A stretch of DNA of 64,000 nucleotides. Source: Curtobacterium oceanosedimentum. GTDB lineage: Bacteria; Actinomycetota; Actinomycetes; Actinomycetales; Microbacteriaceae. Positions within the stretch are counted from its first letter, which is position 1. Every line of letters begins with the position of its first letter. Shown here one piece after another: positions 56,092 through 62,818 of the stretch. The DNA lies in the NCBI RefSeq assembly GCF_020297365.1, contig NZ_JAIXIG010000003.1, positions 100,205 through 164,204 of the forward strand, given 5' to 3'. The notes beneath the pieces were generated by a model. That model searched no databases. It was not told the origin of the DNA and saw only the letters and a program-made list of their open reading frames with translations. The position numbers and the translations under genes are program-made.

Positions 56092-57053
56092 GCTGGGGCA
56101 CCCACCTTCGTCTCGGCTGATCCTGCGGTCCCGGTCGTCCCGGTCGTCCCGGTCGTCCCGGCCTGGAGGCCCGGTGCGCCACCGCCCCGCCCGTCGCGGC
56201 GGGCGACCCGGTCGCGCCCACGGCGGTCCCGCCGCGACCCGATGATCCGGCAGACCACCCAGATGGCGAACGAGATCGTCGTCACGTACGGGCTGATCGG
56301 CAGACCGCCGCCGAGCGCGAGCAGGATCCCACCGACGACCGACACCACGGCGAAGGCCGTCGACAGCACCGGCACCAGGACCGGGTGCGACGACAGCCGC
56401 AGCGCCGCGGCCGCCGGGGTGACGAGCAGGGAGAGCACGAGGAGCGCGCCCACGATCTGCACCGACACCGCGGTCGCCAGTCCGAGCACGAGCATGAAGA
56501 CGATCGCGAGCGTCCGCACGGGGATGCCGGCGGCCGCGGCCACGTCGGGGTCGACCGAGGCGAACATGAGCGGCCGCCAGATGACGAGCAGCGTCGCCAC
56601 GACGATGACCGCGATCACGATCAGGAAGGTCAGCTGCGGGTTGTCGACCGAGACGATCTGGCCGGTGAGCAGCCCGAACTTGTTCGCCGCCCGGCCCTTG
56701 TAGAGCGCGAGACAGAGGATCCCGAGCCCGAGCCCGAACGGCATGAGCACGGCGATGATCGAGTTGCGCTCCCGGGCCCGCGAGCCGAGCACGCCGATGA
56801 GCAGGGCGGCGACGAGCGACCCCACGAGTGATCCCGTGACGACGTTCACCCCGAGCAGCAGCGACGCGCTGGCCCCGGCGAACGAGAGCTCCGAGATGCC
56901 GTGCACCGCGAAGGGCATGTTGCGCGCGACGACGAACGGGCCGATCAGGCCGCCGACGATGCCGAGCACCGCACCGGCCCAGATCGAGTTCCGGACGAGC
57001 ACCAGGAGCTCGCCGTAGTCCTGGAACGAGAAGACGGACGACAGCAGGTCCAT
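56088..57053 (-). CDS. znuB: Zinc ABC transporter permease
   Basis: A 321-residue ABC-3 family permease with about eight hydrophobic segments. NMPFAVHGISELSFAGASAS is the conserved metal-permease block, and GIPVRTLAIVFMLVLGLATAVSVQIVGALLVLSLLVTPAA (in parts) follows. The last 45 residues form an unusual tail with Gly-Thr-Thr repeats (about 9-bp DNA units at 56129-56160) and GGGAPGLQAG encoded by a family A palindrome remnant. Its ATG overlaps the znuC stop (TGATG). Confidence 0.93.
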   Translation of the reverse strand: MDLLSSVFSFQDYGELLVLVRNSIWAGAVLGIVGGLIGPFVVARNMPFAVHGISELSFAGASASLLLGVNVVTGSLVGSLVAALLIGVLGSRARERNSIIAVLMPFGLGLGILCLALYKGRAANKFGLLTGQIVSVDNPQLTFLIVIAVIVVATLLVIWRPLMFASVDPDVAAAAGIPVRTLAIVFMLVLGLATAVSVQIVGALLVLSLLVTPAAAALRLSSHPVLVPVLSTAFAVVSVVGGILLALGGGLPISPYVTTISFAIWVVCRIIGSRRDRRGRDRVARRDGRGGGAPGLQAGTTGTTGTTGTAGSAETKVGAPA

Positions 57054-57949
57054 CAGATCCGCCCCTCGTCGGGCGCGACGGCGTGCGGGTCGACCTCGCC
57101 CGCGTGGTGGTCGTGCGCCTCGTTCGCCCCGACGATCACGATGCGCCCCATGGTCCGGACGACGTCGACGGGGGTGCCGTACAGCTCGCTGAGCACGTCG
57201 GCACGCAGGACCTCGTCCGGTGCGCCGATCCGGAACCGCCCACCGGCGATGTAGAGCACCCGGTCGACGACGTCGAGGATCGGGTTCACGTCGTGCGTCA
57301 CGAACAGCACGGCCGCGTCGTGCTGCCGGCGCTGGCGGTCGATCAGCTCGGTGACCCCGCGCTGGTGCCGCAGGTCGAGCGAGATGAGGGGCTCGTCGCA
57401 GAGCAGCAGGGCCGGGTCGGCGGCGATGGCCTGCCCCACTCGGGTGCGCTGCTGCTCGCCGCCGGACAGGTCGGCGACGGGTGCGTCGGCGAACGCCGTC
57501 GCCCCGACCTCGTCGAGGACCCGGTCGACACGCGCTCGGTCTGCACGCGAGGTCGGCCGGATGCCCCACCGGTGCCCGGTGACGCCCTGCGCCACCATGT
57601 CCCGCGCCCGGAGCGGGGTGCCGGCCTCCATCAACCGCTGCTGCGGGATGTACCCGATCTTCCGGTGCCCGCGGTGCACGGGCTGACCCAGGAAGGACAT
57701 CGTGCCGCTCGTCAGACGCTGCTGCCCCAGGACGGTCTTCAGGAGCGAGGTCTTGCCGGCGCCGTTCGGGCCGAGGACCGCGACGAACTCCCCGGGCGCG
57801 ACGTCCAGGTCGAGCCCCGTCCACAGCGTCCGGGCACCGTACGACAGCCCGGCGTCGCGCAGCGCGAGGACCGGACGAGCCGCAGCCCGGTCGCCCACCG
57901 AGGTGGACGCCGGGCCGGAGGTCGCCGCCGGAGCGGTCGAGGTCGTCAC
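57053..57949 (-). CDS. znuC: Zinc ABC transporter ATP-binding protein
   Basis: A 298-residue ATPase: Walker A GPNGAGKTS, Q-loop IPQQR, signature LSGGEQQRTRVGQA, Walker B LLLCDEPLISLD and switch His in FVTHDVNP. The C-terminus is His-rich (ANEAHDHHAGEVDPHA), suitable for zinc binding. I use GTG 57947-57949, which overlaps the znuA stop (GTGA). Confidence 0.93.
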   Translation of the reverse strand: MTTSTAPAATSGPASTSVGDRAAARPVLALRDAGLSYGARTLWTGLDLDVAPGEFVAVLGPNGAGKTSLLKTVLGQQRLTSGTMSFLGQPVHRGHRKIGYIPQQRLMEAGTPLRARDMVAQGVTGHRWGIRPTSRADRARVDRVLDEVGATAFADAPVADLSGGEQQRTRVGQAIAADPALLLCDEPLISLDLRHQRGVTELIDRQRRQHDAAVLFVTHDVNPILDVVDRVLYIAGGRFRIGAPDEVLRADVLSELYGTPVDVVRTMGRIVIVGANEAHDHHAGEVDPHAVAPDEGRI

Positions 57950-58851
57950 TTCTGGAGTGCCGCCTTCACCGCGTCGATGTTCGCCTGCTGCCACGAGACG
58001 TAATCCTCCCCCTTCGGGAGCGTCTCCGTCACACCCACCACCGGGACGTCGTTGTCCTTCGCGGCCTGCTCGACCTGCTCGGTCTCGGGGCTCGAGGTCT
58101 GGTCGTTGTAGGCCAGGAGTCGGACGGACTCGCTGGTGAAGAGTGCGAGCGTGTCCTTGAGGGCGGCCGGCGGCACGTCGTCGTCCTCCTCGATCGCCTC
58201 GGCGAAGGCCTCGGGGGTCTCGTTCTCGAGCCCCATCGCGTCGAAGAGGTACCCGGGCACCGGCTCGGTGTAGGCGACCTCCTCGCCGCCGTCCTGCTGC
58301 TCGACCTCGGCCGTCTGCGACTCGAGGTCCTCGAGCTCCTTCGTGAGTGCGTCGGCGTTCTGCTGGAACGTGTCCTCGCTGCCCTCGTCGAGCGCACTGA
58401 GGTCCTTCGCGACCTGGTCGACCAGCTTCACCATCGTCGGGTAGCTGTAGAAGACGTGCTCGTTGAAGTCGCCGCCCTGGTCCAGGCCCGACAGCTCGAC
58501 CACGTTGATCGTGTCGGCCTCCGTGTCCGAGGCGTCGGCCAGCGTCGTCATGAAGTCGTCGTACCCGCCACCGTTCTCGATGATGAGGTCGGCCTTCGAC
58601 ACGGCGAGCTGCGTCCGGGCGCTCGACTCGAACGAGTGCGGGTCCTGCGACGGGTCGTCCAGGATGCTCGTGACCGAGACGGCGTCACCGCCGATGCTCT
58701 GCACGATCGAGCCGTAGACGTTCGTGGAGGCCACGACCTTGATCGTGCCGTCGCTGCTGGCGTCGCCCGAGGCGGACGAGGTCGCGCACCCGGTCAGGGC
58801 GAGCGCAGCGGCACCGGCGACGAGCGGGAGGGCGAGGAAGCGGTTGCGCAT
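57946..58851 (-). CDS. znuA: Zinc-binding lipoprotein of the ZnuABC importer
   Basis: A 301-residue metal-binding lipoprotein (TroA/ZnuA fold). The signal ends in ALALTGC. VVASTNVYGSIVQSIGGD, DDPSQDPHSFESSART with the ligand His, and NEHVFYSYPTMVKLVDQVA with a second His are family motifs; VRLLAYNDQTSSPETEQVEQ replaces the usual third-His region. Its ATG lies 6 nt after TACCGT with -35 TTGACA 18 bp upstream, so the mRNA is leaderless and Zur-controlled. Confidence 0.92.
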   Translation of the reverse strand: MRNRFLALPLVAGAAALALTGCATSSASGDASSDGTIKVVASTNVYGSIVQSIGGDAVSVTSILDDPSQDPHSFESSARTQLAVSKADLIIENGGGYDDFMTTLADASDTEADTINVVELSGLDQGGDFNEHVFYSYPTMVKLVDQVAKDLSALDEGSEDTFQQNADALTKELEDLESQTAEVEQQDGGEEVAYTEPVPGYLFDAMGLENETPEAFAEAIEEDDDVPPAALKDTLALFTSESVRLLAYNDQTSSPETEQVEQAAKDNDVPVVGVTETLPKGEDYVSWQQANIDAVKAALQK

Positions 58852-58857
58852 GTGCCG

Positions 58858-58887
58858 ACGGTACCGCTTGCTGATAACGATTGTCAA
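58858..58887 (-). promoter_or_regulatory. znuA promoter with Zur box
   Basis: TGATAACGATTGTCA (58872-58886) matches the Zur/Fur-type 7-1-7 palindrome. On the minus strand its edge contains the -35 TTGACA (58882-58887), and the -10 TACCGT (58858-58863) is 18 bp further, 6 nt before the znuA ATG. Zn-bound Zur would cover the -35. No equally good site was found elsewhere in the window. Confidence 0.85.
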
Positions 58888-58925
58888 AACCGCTCTCATC
58901 GGTCGGGCACGTGTCGCCCCGGGAC

Positions 58926-58973
58926 GACGGACGGGAGGCGCGGTGCCAGCCGGCACCGCGCCTCCCGTCCGTC
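58926..58973. terminator. 48-nt palindrome between IIC and znuA (repeat family A)
   Basis: GACGGACGGGAGGCGCGGTG begins 24-nt arms that pair throughout except at the centre. It lies between the end of the PTS IIC gene and the znuA promoter and separates the two transcripts. Confidence 0.75.
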
Positions 58974-58985
58974 ACAGGGTGACGT

Positions 58986-60251
58986 CTACGGCTTGGTGGC
59001 CGCGTCGATCGTGTTGTCGGCGATCGTGTCGTCCTCACGCCCCGGGGTGCGGAGGTTCCACTTCTTGATCACGAAACTGAACAGGAAGTAGTAGACGACC
59101 GCGTACCCGAGTCCGATCGGGATGAGCCAGAGGCCACCCTCGGACTTGCCGAGGTTGAGCACGAAGTCGATCGCCCCGGCCGAGAACGAGAACCCGTCGC
59201 GGATGCCCAGGGCGTTCACCAGGGCGAGCGAGGTCCCCGTGAGCACGGCGTGGATCACGTAGAGCGGGAACGCCACGAACATGAACGAGTACTCGAGCGG
59301 CTCGGTGATGCCGGTCACGAACGAGGTGAGCGCGGCCGAGAGCATGATGCCGCCGACGAGCTTGCGGTTCTGCGGCTTGGCGTTGCGCCAGATCGCCAGG
59401 GCACCGGCGGGCAGGGCGAACATCATGATGGGGAAGAACCCGGTCTGGAAGATGCCGGCCGTCGGGTCACCGGCGAGGAAGCGCTGGATGTCGCCGTGGT
59501 ACGTCATGCCGCCGCTGCTGAAGCTGCCGAGCTGGAACCACGGGAAGAAGTTGAGCAGCTGGTGCAGACCGATCGGGATGAGCATGCGGTTCGCGAACCC
59601 GAAGATGCCACCACCGATCACGGCGTTGTCCGAGACGGCCTCGCCGGCAGCGGTCAGGGCGATGTCGAAGTAGCGGTACACGAAGGACATCAGCACGGCG
59701 ATGACCAGGCCGGCGGCCGCGGTCAGGATCGGCACGAGTCGACGACCCGAGAAGAACCCGAGGAAGTCGGGCATCTTCGTGCGGTGGAACCGCTGCCACA
59801 TCGTCGCGGAGACGAGACCCATCACGATGCCGCCGAGGACGCCGTAGTTGATCATCTTCTGCTCGCCGTTGGCGTCCTCGACACCGGCCAGGACGATCGG
59901 CGACATGACCTTCCACACCTCGTACATGACCATGTAGCCGACGACCGCGGCGAGCGCCGTGGTGCCGTCGGACTTCTTGGCCCAGCCGATGGCGATGCCG
60001 ACGGCGAAGAGCAGCGGCAGCCAGGTGAAGATCGCGTTGCCGGCGGCGCCGATGACCGACGCCCCCTGCTCGAAGCCGGGGATCGCGCCGAGCATGTCCG
60101 CCTGACCGAGGCGGTTGAGGATGCCGGCGGCCGGCATCACCGCGATCGGCAGCAGCAGACTGCGGCCGAGGCGCTGGGCTTGCGCGAACAGCTTCGACTG
60201 CTTCTTCGGCTTCTTCTTCTCCGGCACGTCCGTTGCAGCAGCGGTGCTCAT
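58986..60251 (-). CDS. PTS system glucose/N-acetylglucosamine-type EIIC
   Basis: A 421-residue membrane channel of the Glc/GlcNAc PTS family with about ten hydrophobic segments. Typical blocks are RSLLLPIAVMPAAGILNRLG, GIAIGWAKKSDGTTALAA, GLHQLLNFFPWFQLG, and GITEPLEYSFMFVAFPLYVIHA with the sugar-binding Glu in TEPLE. The EIIB domain is a separate, divergent gene at 60432, as in Streptomyces nagE/ptsC2. Start ATG 60249-60251 has GAGAGGA at a good distance. A DasR-like operator lies in the divergent promoter, so GlcNAc is the likely sugar. Confidence 0.92.
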   Translation of the reverse strand: MSTAAATDVPEKKKPKKQSKLFAQAQRLGRSLLLPIAVMPAAGILNRLGQADMLGAIPGFEQGASVIGAAGNAIFTWLPLLFAVGIAIGWAKKSDGTTALAAVVGYMVMYEVWKVMSPIVLAGVEDANGEQKMINYGVLGGIVMGLVSATMWQRFHRTKMPDFLGFFSGRRLVPILTAAAGLVIAVLMSFVYRYFDIALTAAGEAVSDNAVIGGGIFGFANRMLIPIGLHQLLNFFPWFQLGSFSSGGMTYHGDIQRFLAGDPTAGIFQTGFFPIMMFALPAGALAIWRNAKPQNRKLVGGIMLSAALTSFVTGITEPLEYSFMFVAFPLYVIHAVLTGTSLALVNALGIRDGFSFSAGAIDFVLNLGKSEGGLWLIPIGLGYAVVYYFLFSFVIKKWNLRTPGREDDTIADNTIDAATKP

Positions 60252-60348
60252 CGGCGTTCCTCTCGTCATCGGGTGGAGCTGTCGGGGTGAGTTGAGTCGT
60301 GCAGCCGGCGCAGGTAACCTCGGGCGGAGTCGCCCAGGCCCGGTCCTG

Positions 60349-60364
60349 TCCGGTCATGACCAGT
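60349..60364. promoter_or_regulatory. DasR-like operator in the PTS divergent promoter
   Basis: TCCGGTCATGACCAGT, with the palindromic core GGTCATGACC, resembles the dre consensus ACTGGTCTAGACCAGT. It lies between the IIC gene and the IIB-IIA genes. A near-identical site overlaps the promoter of the GntR gene at 61981. Confidence 0.8.
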
Positions 60365-60431
60365 TCCGTAGTCTGAACCGCGCGGGGTCCGGTGTCAACC
60401 TGGTACGAGAACCCTTAACGAGGAGGAAACG

Positions 60432-60668
60432 ATGGCCGACATCAAGGCAGCCGACATCATCGCCGCGCTCGGCGGTGCCGACAACATCGAAGAGGTCGAG
60501 GGCTGCATCACGCGCCTCCGCGTCGAGGTCGAGGACGGCGACCTGGTCGACAAGGACGCCCTGAAGACCGCCGGGGCCCAGGCCGTGGTCGGTGGCGGCA
60601 CCGGCTGGCAGGTCATCGTCGGTCCGATCGCCGACAACCTCGCGCAGGACATCCAGGACGAGCTGTGA
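60432..60668 (+). CDS. PTS glucose/N-acetylglucosamine-type EIIB
   Basis: A 78-residue phosphocarrier domain. The phosphorylated Cys25 is in VEGCITRLRVEVED, the classic EIIB-Glc motif, and GGTGWQVIVGPIADNLAQDI follows. It passes phosphate from EIIA to the sugar bound by EIIC. AGGAGG precedes the ATG. Its stop overlaps the EIIA start (GTGA). Confidence 0.95.
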   Translation: MADIKAADIIAALGGADNIEEVEGCITRLRVEVEDGDLVDKDALKTAGAQAVVGGGTGWQVIVGPIADNLAQDIQDEL

Positions 60669-61117
60669 CCGCCGTCCGCACCCCGTTCGGCGGCCCGGTC
60701 GTCGCACTCGCCGACGTGCCCGATCCGGTGTTCGCCGGGCAGCTCGTCGGCGCCGGTGTCGCGGTCGACCCGACGGGCGTCGAGGGTGCGGTCACCGCGG
60801 TGGCCCCGGTCGACGGCACGATCGTCAAGCTGCACCCGCACGCGTTCGCGCTGCAGGGCACCGCGGGCACCGACGTCCTGGTGCACGTCGGCATCGACAC
60901 CGTGAAGCTGTCGGGTGAGGGCTTCGAGCTCCTCGTCGCCGAGGGCGCGGCCGTCACCGCCGGCGACCCGGTCGTCCGGTTCACCCCCTCGGTCATCTCG
61001 GCCGCCGGCTACTCGCCGGTGTGCCCCGTCGTGGTGCTCGGCTCGACGCCGGACTCGGTCGACCAGGGCACCGTCGGCACCACGGTGCTGGACGGCGACA
61101 CCCTCTTCGAGGTCTAG
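60665..61117 (+). CDS. PTS glucose-type EIIA (Crr-like)
   Basis: A 150-residue EIIA-Glc protein. VAPVDGTIVKLHPHAFAL contains the conserved His59, and TDVLVHVGIDTVKLSGEGF contains the phosphorylated His74. GTG 60665 overlaps the EIIB stop. It receives phosphate from HPr and may also have regulatory roles, as Crr does. Confidence 0.95.
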   Translation: MTAVRTPFGGPVVALADVPDPVFAGQLVGAGVAVDPTGVEGAVTAVAPVDGTIVKLHPHAFALQGTAGTDVLVHVGIDTVKLSGEGFELLVAEGAAVTAGDPVVRFTPSVISAAGYSPVCPVVVLGSTPDSVDQGTVGTTVLDGDTLFEV

Positions 61118-61134
61118 GGGGTCTCCCCCAACCA

Positions 61135-61177
61135 GAGCGACTGTGTCCCGCGGAACGTTCGCGGGACACGGTCGCTC
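61135..61177. terminator. 18-bp stem hairpin after the PTS IIA gene
   Basis: GAGCGACTGTGTCCCGCG (61135-61152) pairs with 61160-61177, including one T-G wobble, around a 7-nt loop, 18 nt after the stop and before the convergent GntR gene. Confidence 0.8.
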
Positions 61178-61204
61178 TCGCGTCCCGGGGGCCCGGCGCC
61201 GCGC

Positions 61205-61978
61205 CTAGGCGAAGACGCGGGTGGCGGTGACCTCCATCTGCACCCGGTAGCGGTCCGAGCGGTACCAGCTCCTGGTGTGCTCCACCGGGCGGTCGGCGGC
61301 GTACGACACCCGGTCGAACTCGAGCAGCGGCGCACCGGTGCGCGTGCCGAGCAGGGTCGCGACGTCGTCGGCGGCGGGGTTCGCGGCGACGGTCTGCTGC
61401 GCGCGGTCGATCGGGGTGCCGTACTCCGTCGCGATGATCGAGTAGACCGACCCGGACAGGTCGTGGTCGAGCAGGCCCGGGAACGCGTCGGCGACGAGCC
61501 AGGCGTCGTCGACCGACACCGGTGCCCCGTCGGCCATGCGGAGCCGCTTCACGTGGAAGGCCGGCACGTCCGCGTCGATCCGGAGCGCGGCGGCCGTGTC
61601 CCTCGGCGGGACGCACTCCTCGCGGACGAGCACGACCGTCGTCGGCTCGTGCCCCATCGCCCGCATCTCCTCGGTGAACGACGCCAGGTGGAGCGTCGAC
61701 TGCACCGGGCGGTGCGCCACGAAGGTGCCCTTGCCGCGCACGCGTTCCAGGTAGCCCTCGTTGACGAGCTGCCCGAGGGCTTCGCGCACGGTGATCCGTG
61801 AGACCCCGTACTCGGCGATGAGCTGCCGTTCGGACGGGATCGCCGCCCCGGGGGCCAGGCGCGTGGTGACGAGGTCGAGCAGGATGCGCCGCAGCTGCTG
61901 GTGCTTGGGTTCGGCGCCCTCGGTGATGCGGCTCGTCATCGGCTCCTCGGCTCCATCGCTGATCTGCTCGGTGGTCAT
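61205..61978 (-). CDS. DasR-like GntR regulator (HutC subfamily)
   Basis: A 257-residue repressor. The winged HTH is LAPGAAIPSERQLIAEYGVS plus RITVREALGQLVNEGYLERV, followed by a UTRA sensor domain (LASFTEEMRAMGHEP, FDRVSYAADRPVEHTRSWYR, YRVQMEVT). HutC-type members sense glucosamine-6-P or GlcNAc-6-P. An alternative start is the Met at codon 14 (MTSRITEG), which has GAGGAG nearby. The operator overlapping its own promoter and the one before the PTS genes imply control of PTS and autoregulation. Confidence 0.9.
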   Translation of the reverse strand: MTTEQISDGAEEPMTSRITEGAEPKHQQLRRILLDLVTTRLAPGAAIPSERQLIAEYGVSRITVREALGQLVNEGYLERVRGKGTFVAHRPVQSTLHLASFTEEMRAMGHEPTTVVLVREECVPPRDTAAALRIDADVPAFHVKRLRMADGAPVSVDDAWLVADAFPGLLDHDLSGSVYSIIATEYGTPIDRAQQTVAANPAADDVATLLGTRTGAPLLEFDRVSYAADRPVEHTRSWYRSDRYRVQMEVTATRVFA

Positions 61979-61980
61979 GT

Positions 61981-61995
61981 GCGGACATGACCAGT
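61981..61995. promoter_or_regulatory. DasR-like operator at the GntR promoter
   Basis: GCGGACATGACCAGT matches 13 of the last 15 bases of the PTS site (CCGGTCATGACCAGT). It lies directly before the start codon and downstream of a -10 TACTGT on the minus strand, a position suited to autorepression. Confidence 0.7.
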
Positions 61996-62059
61996 CCCCA
62001 TCACAGTAGCGAGTGGATCTCGGAAGACCAACGTGAGCGCCCGACGGCGGCTGGCGCGC

Positions 62060-62641
62060 TCAGGCGTTGCGGACGAGCCAGGCGAACTGCTCGTCGGAGA
62101 GCGCGCGGTCCGTCCAGACCTGCCCCTCGACCCCGGCAGCGGCCTGCGTCTGCACCCCGGGAGCGCCCTGCCACACGAGCGAGAGCCCGGCGCGACGGAG
62201 CACTGCGGCGGACGCGGGGTTGTTCGTGAGCACCCGGCCGGTGACCGGCACCGCGGCATCGGTCTCGGCGGCGGCCCGGACGGCGGCACCGGCGATCTCG
62301 GACGCCAAGCCCTGACCCCAGGCGTCGGGCGCCAGGCGGTACCCGAGGTTCCAGACCCCGACGGCGGTCATGTCGACGCCGCCGACCCCGACGAAGCCGT
62401 GGTCGGACGCGGTCCGGACGGCCCACGAGCCCAACCCGTACCGCGCTCGGCCGCCGATCTTCCGCTGCACCATGTCGACGCTCGAGCTCCGCGCGACGTG
62501 TCGGCCGCTCGGCAGGTGCTGCCACGTCCGGGCGTCGGAGAACAGCGCGTGGACGTCGTCGATGTCGGCCGGTGACAGCGGCGTGAGCAGGAGGCGATCC
62601 GTTCGGATCTCCTGCGAAGGGGTCAGGAGCTGGTGGACCAT
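62060..62641 (-). CDS. GNAT family N-acetyltransferase (RimJ/RimL type)
   Basis: A 193-residue acetyltransferase. IRTDRLLLTPLSPADIDDVHALF is the N-terminal RimJ/RimL pattern, GYRLAPDAWGQGLASEIAGA the acetyl-CoA loop, and VLTNNPASAAVLRRAGLSLV the conserved C-terminal block. I start it at ATG 62639-62641; a CATGAT box lies 6 nt upstream. The acceptor is unknown. Confidence 0.88.
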   Translation of the reverse strand: MVHQLLTPSQEIRTDRLLLTPLSPADIDDVHALFSDARTWQHLPSGRHVARSSSVDMVQRKIGGRARYGLGSWAVRTASDHGFVGVGGVDMTAVGVWNLGYRLAPDAWGQGLASEIAGAAVRAAAETDAAVPVTGRVLTNNPASAAVLRRAGLSLVWQGAPGVQTQAAAGVEGQVWTDRALSDEQFAWLVRNA

Positions 62642-62711
62642 GCACCGATCATGCCGCCGACCACCGACATCGACGTGAACACCACGCGACGAGTCCGCGA
62701 GCCGGCACATC

Positions 62712-62763
62712 GTGAGCAGGAATGGTCGGGTGGCCGCGGGGCGACCCGAGCATTCCTTCTCAC
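62712..62763. repeat. 52-nt imperfect hairpin (family B)
   Basis: GTGAGCAGGAATGGTCGGGT (62712-62731) pairs with ACCCGAGCATTCCTTCTCAC (62744-62763) apart from two mismatches. It shares GTGAGCAGGA and TCGGGT with the hairpin at 54790 and lies after the E2 gene stop. Confidence 0.65.
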
Positions 62764-62818
62764 CGAACGCGACCGCGGCCCGCGAGCGCGGCCCGAGCGC
62801 GAGCGTGCGCCCGGAGCC

